Positions 30,089-42,178 of a stretch of DNA of 64,000 nt are shown here, piece after piece. The DNA comes from Astropecten irregularis (lineage: Eukaryota; Echinodermata; Asteroidea; Paxillosida; Astropectinidae): contig OZ020248.1 of the NCBI GenBank assembly GCA_963971285.1, positions 10,664,001 to 10,728,000 of the forward strand, in the 5' to 3' direction. The position numbers and the translations under genes are program-made. Position 1 is the stretch's first letter; every line of letters starts with the position of its first letter. The notes beneath the pieces were generated by a model. It had not been told where the DNA came from and did no database searches. It saw nothing but the letters and a program-made list of their open reading frames with translations.

Positions 30089-30331
30089 GGGGCCAATTTC
30101 ATAGAGCTGCTTAAGCACCAAAATTTGCTTAAGCACCAAAAACCTTGGTAAATAAAATCAGTATGTCAGCCAAAACTCCCTCTGAATGTTATGCTCAGCA
30201 AACAATGGAAGAATACAAGTCAAAAGCAGTAAACATCACATTAAAATTTGGTTGGTGATCCTGTTTGATCAAGGAAGACTTTTCATGCTTAAGCAATTTT
30301 TGTGCTTAAGCAGCTCTATGAAATTGGCCCC
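30089..30331. repeat. GGGGCCAATTTCATAGAGCTG foldback MITE, 243 bp
   Basis: Complete copy: ggggccaatttcatagagct at the left and the exact complement agctctatgaaattggcccc at the right, with gcttaagca words repeated inside. No ORF. Confidence 0.85.
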
Positions 30332-30408
30332 AGATCATAGCCCGAACAGAAACCGAATAAGACAATGGCATCCTTTTATGTATAAACCCTTGAAACATTG
30401 TACACGAC

Positions 30409-30767
30409 TTAAAGGTAGTATCATACTTTGGTAGCATACCGAAACGGAAATGTTCACAGATTTACCTATAACTTACAGATGGTATAACGTTAGTGCTGGT
30501 AGAAACATACCGGTAAAATTTCTGTCTGAAATGCTGTATTTATCCAGAACAGAGTAAAACCAGTGACCAAAATGATTTTAAAGATCAAAAATAAAAGAGA
30601 AAAGACTATTGCCGTTTTTCCCTCTTTTTTTTTTTAAAGTGGGCAAGGCTGGCACTCAGTACGGGACTGAAATTTTCACAGACGACTGGTACCGAATCTT
30701 CCTTGATGTTTTTGCCCATGAATCTGTATTTCTTTGACAAAAACCAAAGTATGATAATTACCTTTAA
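30409..30767. mobile_element. TTAA-family MITE, 359 bp
   Basis: TTAA-AGGTAGTATCATACTTTGGT at 30409 and ACCAAAGTATGATAATTACCT-TTAA ending 30767, with the standard interior blocks. Confidence 0.88.
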
Positions 30768-31458
30768 ATGTATACGTTTGCATAGCATAATCGCCTAAAT
30801 TCATCACCTAACGCCTTCCACACTTATGATCATTCCCGGTCATAGGGGCCAGATTCATCACTCCTAAAGTACCCATCCCAGACTTGCATGCCTCGGATAG
30901 AGAGCTATATGCAATTTGTGCTGTTTCAGTGCTCGTCAAAGAGCCCATAAGATCCAGCACAGATATACCTTCACCATCATTATAATGTAACGAGAAGGAG
31001 ATACGCAATTAAGTGACACACCACGCGCTAAGTCTCAAGGCCTGCGGTAGGCCAGGCCGCGAGTGCCCCCCGATGGTCACAGGGCTGGAGCTTGCCAGCT
31101 CTCCATGCAGGCCGCAGATTGTGGAATTGACAGCCTCAGGATATTGAGATCGACACAACAGAGCTGTCCTCAGCCCACAGAATACTCCAAGAGATTAGAA
31201 GTACTGTATATCAAAAAGAAGGGACAAGACTTGAGACAAGAGAAAGACGGGGATGGATTACGGCTTAACGGTATGCAGACCGTTGTATATAACCGGCAAA
31301 AGACGGGGGAACAACCGGGGGCCCTTGAAAGGAGGAGTGCTACATCCAACAGCTTTGCATTAATTAGAAAAATCAAGTAATAAAAGATGCTGCAAAAACA
31401 AACTGCTCATCAGCCCCCCAAATAACCTGAAATTTATACATAATTATGAAATTTGAGT
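30768..31458. other. Unassigned sequence with one open 105-codon frame
   Basis: 31063-31380 (+) is open but shows no domain or codon signature I recognise. It is not called as a gene. Confidence 0.3.
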
Positions 31459-31560
31459 TATAGGTATGCCGTCGCGTTTCGATCCTAGCAGGATCTTTCA
31501 AAGAGAAATAGCCTTTAAGAAAGATCCTGCTAGGATCGAAACGCGTCAGGCCCTCCTAAC
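31459..31560. repeat. Hairpin repeat (CCTAGCAGGATC family), copy 2
   Basis: gcgtttcgatcctagcagga on the left and its complement on the right, ending gcgtcaggccctcctaa. The left flank (ctgctcatcagccccccaaa, acctgaaatttata) is shared with the copy at 39056. Confidence 0.85.
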
Positions 31561-32787
31561 TCATCAGAATAACTGTCATCTGCAGTTTTTTCAGAAACAC
31601 TGTCTTGTTTTCAGGAATTAAATTCTAGGCGAAATAGTCAAACATGTTGTCCCTATACAGCTAGTGTAGTTCTCACGGTCGCTGGGAAGTCGATGCTTAA
31701 TTGAAAGGAGTAAAATTCACCCTAAAAAATAAAAGAGCATATAAGTACTGCTATATCGATGTTTTCTAACGTCCCTCTGTAATTTAGGGTAATCACAGAG
31801 ACACTTTCAAGCATTTAAAACGAAAGTCACTCTTTTCTCGAGCCTGTCCCGTAGAAAGAAAGAATCACTCTTAGTATAAAGTCAATGAAAATGCTCCTAT
31901 TATACCGATACTCGAAGCAGCACCGTACAGGCGACCCGCGGACTGCCGTGCACACACGGCCGAAGGACACCCCAGTGGCCGGTAATCTCCTTGCTCGTTT
32001 CACGGAACTGAGGTTTTTGTCCAGGAGGCCAAGTTATTTTTATTTTGTAATGACAGGGGTGATGGGTGTTCGTGTGAGGTTTTAATCCGGGATTGAAAGG
32101 AATGTATCTATAGAGGGAACTGAAACCTTGTAAAATATCCGCAGCGTATTCGCCAGCTTTACTCGAAAAGGAAAGGATTAAACTTTGAATTTGGATAAAA
32201 TTCAGTCGATTCTAAAAACGGAACACTGTCGAGATTTTCACGGCCAAGTTATTTTCAAATGATGACATTCCTTGTGTGTGTTTTGTATGCTGATTTGGGA
32301 TTTCCTGCAGACACACGGTAATGCTATACATGATAATTATATCATGTCATCAGTATGTATCAAACTGTATGTTTGTTAATGCAAGTTGACAGCAAAGGTT
32401 CGCGAAAATTTGTTTTGACGGATTGTGTTTATTTGAGACAATTCGAATGATTCATTTTTGTTCATTCATTTCATTTAAATGTATATTATCATACTTTGAT
32501 TAATTCGACAGCTGTGGTCTGTTCATAATTTCGATTTGTCATGAAATAAAAACAAACCTGTGAAATTTTCAGCTCAATTGATCACTGGAAACAGTAGAAA
32601 ACTTCAAAAACCCGTTGTTGTAAGGTAGGCCTATTGTGAGGTTTTGATCTCGCAGATCAAAACTGTTTTCATTCTTTTAGTTTCACCGTTTTCTAGATAA
32701 ACATAGCAATTCAGGCGGAAAATTATGTTAACGGTAGGCCTATGTTTGTGCCAGGTCCATCTTTCTTTGAACATTTCTGTTGGCCCA
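31561..32787. other. Unassigned sequence with a decayed TTAA-family remnant at the right
   Basis: About 32477-32770 contains degraded family words (atcatactttgattaat, aacctgtgaaattttcagc, gatctcgcagatcaaaactg, ggcggaaaattatgttaacg). The rest is unrecognised; no gene is supported. Confidence 0.4.
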
Positions 32788-32938
32788 GGGGTCGATTTCA
32801 CCAAACTCTACGTAACTTACTATCAATCGTAGGACTTTTGATGCATTCAAGACTTACGTGGGATAGGCCCCCTACAATGGGTTATCCTTCGTAACTCGAG
32901 TTACGATCGATCGCAGGGCTTCGTGAAATCGACCGCAG
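32788..32938. repeat. GGGGTCGATTTCACCAAACT foldback MITE
   Basis: ggggtcgatttcaccaaact and gggcttcgtgaaatcgacc are inverted termini; acgatcgatcg-type palindromes fill the interior. Same family as 50993-51125 and 63364-63651. Confidence 0.8.
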
Positions 32939-33282
32939 AACATTATTGCTATATGAGGATAATCGTCTTGTACAATTTCACGGATTATTTTATTCCAAGA
33001 AAAATACGATCGTGATTGTTTTTGTTTTTTTCTTTCATATCCTCAAGTCCTCATCTGAGAAGAGTTGAAGTGTCGAGTGAGGATTTATTCGTGTTGGGTA
33101 CGCGAATAAACACGACATACACAAACGTAAGAGGATGGTGATATGTAGGCCTACGTCTCGAAAACTGGAAATATGCCATGATATTTTTGGTCAAATGCCG
33201 AACTTCAAAATGCGATGTTATATAAGCCGATTCATGGCCTTCCTAATACCCCGGCTCGATCGCCGAGTCGAGCGCTCACACC

Positions 33283-33540
33283 ATGGCCCACAATGCTGTA
33301 GATAATTCTGCCGCGCTATGTGTGGAGTCCTTCAGTCTCGAAAGACTATGGTCCTACATTCTGGGATGTTGGTCTGGTTCGGGAACAGCATTGGGTGTGG
33401 CTGACCAACCCGATGCGAGAGTGACAGTCCCTCTGGCACTGTACACGACAGATAAAGGCTGTAAGATGGGAGTTGCCTGCCTGGCACGGGGTGACCCTCA
33501 GCATCGGGGCTGCTCCATCATTCCCTTCGCATCTCTCTAG
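33283..33540 (+). other. 85-codon ORF, unidentified
   Basis: Open frame with a good start context (accATGGcc), beginning MAHNAVDNSAALCVESFSLE. No domain, signal peptide or splice support was recognised. Listed only because it is GC-richer than its surroundings. Confidence 0.2.
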
Positions 33541-33576
33541 CCCTATCCTGGATGATTAGCTTCAGACTCGGACTAA

Positions 33577-34181
33577 AGCAGAGTGTATACAGTCAACATT
33601 TTCGGTAACAAACTCGGTAACATGTTGCCTAGTCTCTTCCTTCCTCAATGGGGCCAACACACCTGGGCAACATGACTTTGGGCCCTGTGTAGGCCATACA
33701 CTAGAAACATTTTGGCCAACATGTTACCGAGATGTTGCTGAGATGTAGTTGAAACAATAAGCGGGAATTGGATGCCTAATTTTCCATTTTAGTATAGCAA
33801 TACCTTGCAGTACAGCTTTCTTTTTGGTTGTGTCCTATTTGCATATTACATCCCACAGAGAAGTACATGTTTCCCATAACTCCATTTGGTTTTTCACGTT
33901 GTCTTCAGACCAGTCCGTAGATGCCATTTTGTCCAAATCACGTGATCACACTAAGTCAAGTGACCCAGAGCCTATTCCTGATTGGTTGATGTGGGCAACA
34001 TGTTGCCGAAATAAATGCATTTCCATTCTTTCGTCAACATCTGAGCCACCGTTGGGCGACAAGTTACCCAACTTGTTTTGCTCATGTGTACACTGACAAC
34101 ATTTTCAGCAAAAACGTAACGTGCCTGGGCAACATGTTACGGAGATTGTTACCGAAAATGTTGACAGTGTACACTCTGCTT
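33577..34181. mobile_element. GTGTACACTGTCAACATTTTC MITE, 605 bp, TAA target duplication
   Basis: Termini AGCAGAGTGTATACAGTCAAC and the complement (gttgacagtgtacactctgct), then cattttcggtaaca in both arms. The flanks read TAA on each side, consistent with the 3-bp TWA duplication of PIF/Harbinger. No transposase. Confidence 0.75.
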
Positions 34182-34663
34182 AAGGTATATTCTTTCGAGA
34201 ACGATTCCCGAGTGTTAAGGCTTGTGGCTTGCATACTTCTTCTTCTTTCTTTTTTTGCTCCAGTCTCGAACAGTTTTCTCTCTTTCTAGTATTGAGCCGT
34301 TGAGCCCTGACGTCGTCGTTAAATATGCACAAACGAATCGTCACTTCAGACGGTATAGCATTGCGAACTGCCCGTCTTCAAGATTTTCGAGAACGTCGAC
34401 TGGCATTAAAATAAGGAAGTATGTCTAAACTTTGTGGTCACGGGGTTCGTTTTTTAGACATCTGACCGGGCCGCGGTGACAATCTCAACGGGCCGGAGCC
34501 GACGCGAACCGCCCGTGCTCTATATAACAACCTCAACACGGTGACATACAAACTGAGGAAGAAACTCGTCCAGCATCTGAGTTAGTCCTTCGCAATGTTT
34601 TAATTCCCTGAAAATCATCATCCCGATCACCCACTATCAGTTTAAGAACTCGACTCGGCTTCA
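34182..34663. other. Unassigned sequence
   Basis: No gene or repeat recognised. Confidence 0.35.
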
Positions 34664-34853
34664 GGGGCCAATTTCATAGAGCTGCTTAGCACAAAAATTC
34701 GCTAAGCATGACATTTATGTCTTAGTATAAAACTAACAACCAAATTTGCATGTGTTGTGTATCACATATTTGGCTGTTCACTACCATGAATATCAATTGG
34801 AATTTTCAATGGTGGTTGCCTGGTTAAGATAATAATTCTTCTGCAATTTGGTA
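34664..34853. repeat. GGGGCCAATTTCATAGAGCTG MITE, one end only
   Basis: Left terminus ggggccaatttcatagagct, then gcttagcacaaaaattcgct and the ggctgttcactaccatgaat block as in 47755-48335. The right terminus is missing. Confidence 0.75.
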
Positions 34854-35285
34854 CAGGACGTGAAGATGGGACACAGGACAGCACTCATACTTTGTCTGAT
34901 CAACCTGTATAGGCCTACATGAAATAAGAAACCTGTGAAAATTTGAGCTCAATTTCTTAATAATTACAGCATTTCAGGTGGAAATATTTTAACGGTATGT
35001 TTCTACGGCCAGCACCATGATCTTTATACCTTGAATGAAAGGGGATAAATAAAACAACTGAAGTGAGGGTGTCCTTTATGTTTGTTAAAAAAATCGTTCG
35101 AACGAACGATCTTTGGAAAAGACACTAAATCTTGATTTCCTTGAAAAACCCAGCATCTGATGAACCAAGATTTCCTATGGTGACTGTTTGCACTGTTTAC
35201 AAACTGTTGAGTCAATTTTTAATGTCTCAAACTCAATTTTTATTTGGAGGCCTGGCAAATCCTTTATGCTCCCTTTAAGGAGAGT
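34854..35285 (-). repeat. Composite repeat, copy 1 (minus)
   Basis: Reads as the reverse complement of 49522-50030. A TTAA-family piece (to gatctttataccttga) is joined to a block containing atgaaaggggataa, ccagcatctgatgaacca and gctccctttaa. The junction is the same in both copies. Confidence 0.75.
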
Positions 35286-35533
35286 GCACACTGTCAACAA
35301 TTTCGGTATTAGTATTATTTTTCGGTAACATGTTGCCCAGTTAGGTCAACACACCTGGGCAACACGACTTTGGGCCCTGTGTACACTAGCAACATTTGGC
35401 CAACATGTTACCGAGATGTTGCTGCGACATGTTTTGCTCTGTGTACACTGACAACATGTTCAGCAACAATGTACCTGGACAACATGTTACCGAGATTGTT
35501 ACTGAAAATGTTGACAGTGTATACAAACTCTTT
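35277..35533. mobile_element. GTGTACACTGTCAACATTTTC MITE, short copy
   Basis: agagtgcacactgtcaacaa at the left and gaaaatgttgacagtgtata at the right are inverted. Internal ggcaacacgactttgggccc and gccaacatgttaccgagatg are shared with 33577-34181. Confidence 0.75.
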
Positions 35534-36581
35534 TAGACTCACAGCAAAAAAGAAAAGAACATTGTTGATGGGAGTTCGTATAGCCACGCCTTTTCTGTAT
35601 GTAAGCCTCTGACTGAAATTCCCAGCGTTGCTGCTTTGGCACAAGCAGGACAGAACACAGTTATATTACGTAATGGAGAATGTCAAAAACGCATGTGGGT
35701 TCAACAATATGGAGGACAAGGGCAATATACCGGGTATAGAAAGCAAGAGTGTCCAGTGCCCAGGCCGCGATGTCTGTACACCATCGTTTTGGAATATTAT
35801 GATATTTCAGGATTCTATTTCTCAAAGTCAGGGACAAGGATCTGTTCGGGATGATCAACACCCCCACTGGACGGGAGCCATATTTTCAAGTATAGTCCTC
35901 TCCCTTGCACGGAAATGGCTTGGTTCCTGAACTTGCACAGCCAATGGGAATGGATCACAGCGGAGATATTGTATGGAAGAGTCCGAGAAAAACTCGGCTG
36001 GATTACGACCGGACTGCAGCTTCACCGCTCACGAACGAAGTCCATGCACGGAAGAGTCATATACATTTTACAAGGTAATATTCAATATTTCACGTCATAT
36101 TTCGAATTCGGATTCGTATTCGTATTCTGACGATTTAATTAGAATTAAACCCCACTTAAAGGGTCTCTGCAATATTATGGCTTGAACATGTGCCAAAAAG
36201 CAACTGTTTTATGGGGCCTGTGATTTTACCTACTTCCCGTCATGCACACTGTTTCATGGTTAACAACAGGTTTTTTGGTTTGTATGCTAATTAGAATTTA
36301 CATATTCATGAGCAAAACTGTGATGTCATTTGGGTAACTGAGAGCAGTAACCCAATTGATTTGTGCACAAAAATAGTTTTATAGGTTTTCTGACAGACCT
36401 TTTCCTCAATGGGTTTTATTGTGCCGAATATGTTCCTTTCACTCATCTGGTGGTGTAATTTTTTGGCCAAACCATTTCTGTATGGGTAAAGTTTGCCTCT
36501 GCATGAAAATCCCCCATTTTGCAAAGTCATTGAAAAGAAAACCAAATGCTAATTTGAAACCAAAATAAGACTTGCCATTCA
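35534..36581. other. Unassigned sequence
   Basis: No gene, RNA or repeat family recognised; short ORFs only. Confidence 0.35.
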
Positions 36582-36960
36582 TTAGGCCATAAAAAAAATT
36601 GTTGTATTGGCGTAACCCGCCCGACCCAAAAATATGCCCCGACCGTAAACATTTTAAACAAAAACAAAAAAATTCAAAAATTAAAAATCGGGGGAAAAAA
36701 ATCAATAAATAAAAAAAAAAAAAAAAAATCGCAAATTCGATGGTGCTCCTCCGTAAACACGGAACTGACCTCAAAAACCAGACTGGTTAAAGTTGTTATG
36801 TCATTTCTTGTCTTTATTTGACTCGTCAAATACTGTGATATACAGGAGAAAAAAAAGCATTTAATACCAGAACAATTTAATAAAAAAATAAAATCCGCCC
36901 GCCCTACCCTATTTTCCAACCCTCCGTTACTCCAATACAACAATTTTTTGTATGGCCTAA
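36582..36960. mobile_element. TTAGGCCATA MITE, 379 bp
   Basis: The terminal inverted repeats run about 30 bp: ttaggccataaaaaaaattg, ttgtattgg at the left, and ccaatacaacaattttttgtatggcctaa read in the opposite sense at the right. The interior is A/T-homopolymer rich; no ORF of note. Confidence 0.8.
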
Positions 36961-37083
36961 TCTATCAGTATATTCTCTGTCTGAAGGCAATACAATAACC
37001 TGACTGAAAAAAAACACTGCACTAAGATTAATCTAAGTGCTACCTAAAAACGTCCCTGTCAAAACTGCCTGGTCTCTTTGTTA

Positions 37084-37372
37084 AACGGTACAGTATACAT
37101 GATTGATGATAACATTATGTACCCAAATATTCACAGATTTACGTAACTATATAAACTTTTAGGATAATGCTGGTAGAAACATTCCATTAAAATATTTCCG
37201 CCCGAAATGGTGTTTTTATCAAGAAATTATTAAAACAAAAACCGAAAACCGTTTTGATCTCGGGGTAAGATCAAAACCATTCTTTATGTTTTATAATGAA
37301 AATTGAGTGTTTTTTTTTGTATTTTATCGTGACTCAGATGTCCGATTGAGCACAAATATACACAATGCGTTT
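37084..37372. mobile_element. TTAA-family MITE (GGTACAGTA variant), right end missing
   Basis: cggtacagtatacatgattg start, then cccgaaatggtgtttttatc, gatctcggggtaagatcaaa and gactcagatgtccgattgag. The right terminus is not found. Confidence 0.7.
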
Positions 37373-37493
37373 TCAAGTGTTAACGCGTGTAACTAAAAAA
37401 TGCACTATTTTCCAGCATTTTTTCCCGGTGACCGGAGCAGTCTCTGGGGCCCAGTGGAGCCGGTGGATAGAGGGCTGGTGGGACGGCTAGAGC

Positions 37494-37841
37494 AGGCGCG
37501 GTTCTAGAGCCAATATTTTTGGGGAACTAGAAGAGCCACATTTTTGTTGTTGGGGGTCTAGAAGACCACTTTCTGGGGGGATAGACCCTTCGCACGTGGC
37601 GTCATCTTCTAATATTCGCTTCTGCTGTCTTATTAGGTGTAGAAAAGCAACCTATAGCCATACACAGCGTGCTTGTCAAGTAATTAGGGCGAATTAATAA
37701 CTGAAAAGGTCCAGTATTTTGCCAATTTCCAGCATTTTCTTTTTCAATTGCATTTTTTTCTTTTTGGGGGGCTAAACAAAATTTTGGGGGGCTACATCCC
37801 CCACGGTAGCCCCCACCCACCACCGTAGAACCGCGCCTGGG
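37494..37841. mobile_element. CAGGCGCGGTTCTAGA element (hAT-like small MITE)
   Basis: caggcgcggttctagagcca at the left and gtagaaccgcgcctg at the right are inverted. The interior has C/G runs and the tagaagaccac and ctaaacaaaattttggggg words. Same family as 47813-48133. Confidence 0.7.
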
Positions 37842-37954
37842 CTACCCGTGACTTTATAATATTAGTGGGGTGAATAGGGCAGCCTGAGAGAAATTGTCCA
37901 AAGGCCGGTCAGTTCGTTTTTGTGATCGTCTTGCACGGATGATGGGTAGATGCA

Positions 37955-38345
37955 TGCAGTGGTGTCGATTTCTTTTCATGATTGGGGGGATGATTGGTGA
38001 TTTGGTGTCCTATGCGAGGGAGCGAAGCGACCGAGCCGGGGAGGCTGTAGGAAGGTGGGATACCCCCCCCCCCCCTCCCAAACCAGGGACTTTTTAATAA
38101 AAACAGAGACGAAAAGTTGCATTTAAAAACGATATTCAGAAGAAATAAACATTATGTGTAGTATAAATTCACAGCGAATACACAGAAAACAACAAGGATC
38201 ATGTAAAATTTCTATACAATAAACTTGAATGACATTCAACCTCAAAATATTGGGAGGGGGATGATAATACACGCCATTCCCCCACCTCAAATATTGGGGG
38301 GATATATCCCCCCCCCCATCCCCTCGGGATCGACACCCATGGATG
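37955..38345. mobile_element. GTGGTGTCGATTTC MITE, copy 1
   Basis: Starts cagtggtgtcgatttctttt and ends gggatcgacacccatgg. The interior gatttggtgtcctatgcgag and caataaacttgaatgacatt is shared with 45988-46402. Confidence 0.75.
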
Positions 38346-38589
38346 CATGGCCTCCCGAGGTCGTGGGTGCCGCTTGCCGTTTAAGCGGGGCTGCAGGATG
38401 CCGGGGTGCATCGGGGCCGACCTTGGGTCCGGCTTTATGTCGTTTCAAAATAACCTCATGAAAAATGACTACATATACAGCATCTCGTCGTTTCAGAAAG
38501 ACTTGTCGCAATGGCTGAGTCAGAATATTCCCATCCGAAGAAGCAGGGATTCTGTACGACTGCCATTGTCGAGTCATGGGGCGTTTAAA

Positions 38590-38692
38590 AGATCAACAAG
38601 ATCATTCCGGTCGTTGTTTTACGGTCGTTGTAAATCTGTGAACATTTTGGTTTTGGTTTCTTACCAATGTATGATACTACCTTTAAATTATA
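38590..38692. repeat. TTAA-family fragment (right end)
   Basis: Ends cttaccaatgtatgatactacc then TTTAA, preceded by tctgtgaacattttggtttt. The left part is missing. Confidence 0.65.
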
Positions 38693-39055
38693 TATACAGT
38701 TTATGAGTCATTATTTCTAAATAGTTATGTTGCTAATGATATCTGATATCTGATATTATTCACTATCTTAATTTTATGAAAAAGTCGGACTTGCCATAAA
38801 ATATTATTGTAGATGCTATACTGTTGAAAGAATCCGTCCAAGCGGCCATGCAATAACGTTCAAGAACAATATATTGTCTATAGACATAGGCATTTTATAT
38901 GTTAAATCGCCATCATTATTATACACGGAATAAATCTGTGAAAAATGTTTAACCCAAACCGTTAACCGCGTCACGGAAATTATTATATACGAGTCATAAA
39001 CTGCTGTAAACTGCTCATCAGCCAAAATGACCTGAAATTTATAAAATGCTTGGAG

Positions 39056-39146
39056 TTAGGAGGGCCTGACGCGTTTCGATCCTAGCAGGATCCTTTATCG
39101 AAGGCTAAATATCCTGCTAGGATCGAAACGCGTCAGGCCTTCCTAC
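39056..39146. repeat. Hairpin repeat (CCTAGCAGGATC family), copy 3
   Basis: ttaggagggcctgacgcgtt and its complement; the inverted symmetry extends into the flanks (cttggagt / actccaag). The left flank ctgctcatcagccaaaatga is shared with copies 1 and 2. Confidence 0.88.
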
Positions 39147-39164
39147 ACGTGACTCCAAGCTTTT

Positions 39165-40215
39165 CGTAAATATAATATAATAAACTAGACATTGTGGTTG
39201 TGGGAACAACCACTAGGTGTTCGGTGTCTCATTTCGTACTGGAACTGTTATGAGAATGTTTGATGGAACGCATGTATGGCATATTGAAATACAATTTAAC
39301 TGTATGACTGAGCAAATACTGATCATGCTGATTGCACAGTGTATTCGTACAAGTACACTGACTGATAGCGTATAGAAAATCGTGTCACCTTTAAAAAATG
39401 TAAAATTGTCCGGGCGATAACTTCCGTTTAGTTAATCACAAACAACTGAAAATTTGCAGAAATCATCGAATGCGTACGATGTAAACAATTTGCAATTTGC
39501 ACTGATGTACGTCATATAGTTACCGAATAAAGAGTATTTGAATAATTACATCATGTTTCCTTTAAAAACGCATAACTTCCGGTTGAATGACGTCACAGAT
39601 GTCAAACTTCACACATATGTTGAGGTGCATCAATGCTTCACACTTACCAAATTTGGCGGAAATCCGTTTTTTACTTTTGGATTACGTAATCACTGTATAT
39701 CTTTAATCCACCATAGAGGGCGCTATACAGCCCGTATGACGTCATCGTTTATATTTTCTGAAAGCTTAAGACCTACTCTATCTTTTACCCCGCGAGGTTT
39801 TATGTGCCCAAATCCTTCCGTTTTCGAGTTATTTTGAGTCAAACGTCAACTTCCGGTAACACCGGAAGTGGAGGTCATTTGTACACAACATTGAATATAT
39901 TAATTGTTGAGATTCATGTGGTGAGTAACATATGTCAATATCAAAATCGTAGGTCATGTGGTTCTCAAGTTATAAAGCACCAAAGTTTTTCATAAAAACG
40001 CGCGTAATTTGATACCTGATGACGTCATCATGACGTCAATCTTCTAGCCACAACTTGGCATCACTACCGAAGTTCCCACCAAGTTTCAGGTCAATATCTT
40101 GTACCTGTCACCAAGAAGTCCTGCTGACAAGTTTGAGCGGAAGGAGAAAAAAAAAAAAAAAAAAAAAAACTCGAACAATAACAATAGGTGTTCGGCTTGA
40201 ACCCGAACACCTAAT
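39165..40215. repeat. Unclassified 1-kb repeat ending in a hairpin and A tract
   Basis: The left end contains ccactaggtgttcggtgtct. The right end has a run of about 25 A (40147-40170), then aacaataacaataggtgttc and a short hairpin (aggtgttcgg/ccgaacacct). The internal region has recurring acttccggt and gacgtca words (39590, 39740, 39850, 40020). No ORF with a recognisable domain. It resembles widespread non-coding invertebrate repeats with a poly-A/hairpin tail. Confidence 0.5.
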
Positions 40216-40698
40216 AAAAATGCATTCTGCCGATATAACAGGAACTTCGGTTGTATTCACGCTCATCATGGGGTCTTTAATGTTCGGAGAACTGTGGAAT
40301 ATTTGGTCGAATAATTCTTTAAAGGGACTTCTGCCTTTTTTTTTCAATCTGCATAAAGATCGAGGTTTCGGTATTAAAATCTCCGAACGGTCCAGACGAT
40401 ATTACCGATGTCGCGATGTCCCTTTAAAGTGGGAATAAGGCGACTTGAAGGGGAGAATGGAAAAGGGAAATTAAATTATTTGCCAAGAAAATGACAATAG
40501 ACCCAGTGTGCATTATGAGTGCGGGGGGTGGGGGGGGGGGGGGGGGCACGTGCCCAATTAGGCAAAATGGTCAGGCGTAGTCTCCATAATAATACTAATA
40601 AAAAGCCTGCACTGTATCGATCGCCGTCATAGCCCCAAAACCGTTCACAATTGTTTTGTAATGACCAAATTGCAGAGAAATGTACAGAATTGTATTCA
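40216..40698. other. Unassigned sequence with a G tract
   Basis: A poly-G run at about 40522-40546; otherwise nothing recognised. Confidence 0.4.
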
Positions 40699-41128
40699 GG
40701 GCCTGGTTAAAAAATGTATAATTCGTACGTATACGATTTACTAATCCGTACGTACGGATTGCTTATTCGGACGCATATACGGATTACCGATTCGAACGTA
40801 CGATTTACTTAATTCGTACGTACGATTTACTTATTCGTACGTACTATTTACTAACTTTGTACGTATATACGGGTTACTAATTCGTTCGGTACGGATTGCT
40901 CATTCGTACGAATGATTAACTAATTCGTACGTACGATTTACTCATTCTTATGTTTATATGGATTACTCGTAGGCCTATATAGGCACGATTTACTAAATCC
41001 GTATATACGAATTAATAGTAGGCCTATGCGTTAACTAATCCGTACGAACGAATTACAGTATGCATTGCTAATTCGTACGTACGAAGGAGTAATTTGTACG
41101 TACGAATTATAATTTTTTAACCAGGTCC
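40699..41128. repeat. Palindromic ACGTACG array in inverted termini
   Basis: Termini gggcctggttaaaaaatgta and its near-complement (aattttttaaccaggtcc) enclose about a dozen units of the type attcgtacgtacgatttact, each itself palindromic at tacgta. The whole can fold back on itself. Confidence 0.85.
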
Positions 41129-41689
41129 TTAATAACCATAATGGGGAAAATGACAGAGACAAAATTATAGCTCGCGCATTGCAGCAGAAATCCCGATATA
41201 TGGAAGGCCCCATAAATTACGCAGACCGCACGTACGTCAATGCGGAAATAGAATAGAAGAATTTGATGCATACCATTACGATGCTGATTGTGACTATTTA
41301 TAAGGGCGAGTTTCTGTGGGTCGTGTGCGGGCGATTTCTACAAATTAACAGGCGATATTTTCTGATGCGGGGGCCGACAGGGGGAGAGTGCGGCCGGTGA
41401 TTATGCTAAGTTCTCCCCCTCTCTACATGGGAATAAACACACCGTTGCCTCCCAGCTCTCGCTAGTCCGCGGCACCCCAGGATTCGCCCCTCTTAATCTT
41501 CACCTTCCTTACCATCATTCCACCGTCATCTAAGACTAGAATTAATCCGATATCGGCGTCTTTAAATAACAAGACGTCTGTGTCATTACAGCGCTCAGGC
41601 TTCTGCTACTTTACCATTAATTGAGTAGTGGAATGAAACCCCTCATATAGACACGTTACAAAGACGTGGCAAATCAAATGAGGATAATA

Positions 41690-41905
41690 AGGTATAATAC
41701 ATGATGGGTACAACATGTACATGAAATAACACACCTGTGAGTGTAAGCTGAATTGGACATCCGAGTCACGAGAAAAACCGACTGAATTTTTTCTTATAAA
41801 ACATATGTAAAGAATAGTTTTTATCTTACCCGCCGAGATCAAAACTGTTTTCGGTCTTTGTAATACTAGTTTATGGATAAATACACCATTTCGGGCAGAA
41901 AATTT
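41690..41905. mobile_element. TTAA-family MITE (GGTATAATACATGAT variant), truncated right
   Basis: aaggtataatacatgatggg start with ggacatccgagtcacgagaa and gataaatacaccatttcggg. It breaks off where the C-rich element at 41906 begins. Confidence 0.7.
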
Positions 41906-42178
41906 TGTCTAGCCCCCAAAAGAAATGCAACTGAAAAATAAATCTTGAAAATACTGGATTTGTTCAGTTATTAAGCGCCAATTACATAAACTAGACGCGT
42001 TGTATATGCTAAATGTGCATGTTTTTCCACCCCTTAATAAGACATATAGCAGAAGCGAGTGTTAGAAGAACCCAAAATATTGGGTCTTCTAGCCCACCCC
42101 CCCCCCCCCCAAAAAAAAAAATGCCTCTTCTACCCCCGCCCCCCCCCCTTAAAAAAAATGGCTCTAGAACCGCGCCTA
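41906..42178. repeat. CAGGCGCGGTTCTAGA-family copy, left end missing
   Basis: Shares tctagcccccaaaagaaatg, ttattaagcgccaattacat and gaacccaaaatattgggtct with 47813-48133. It ends ggctctagaaccgcgcct. Confidence 0.7.

Noticed and set aside
31063-31380. 105-codon ORF as a gene
   Set aside because: No recognisable domain, splice support or conservation clue.
40699-41128. CRISPR-like or satellite array
   Set aside because: Units are degenerate, palindromic and without constant spacers, and they are enclosed by inverted termini in animal DNA.
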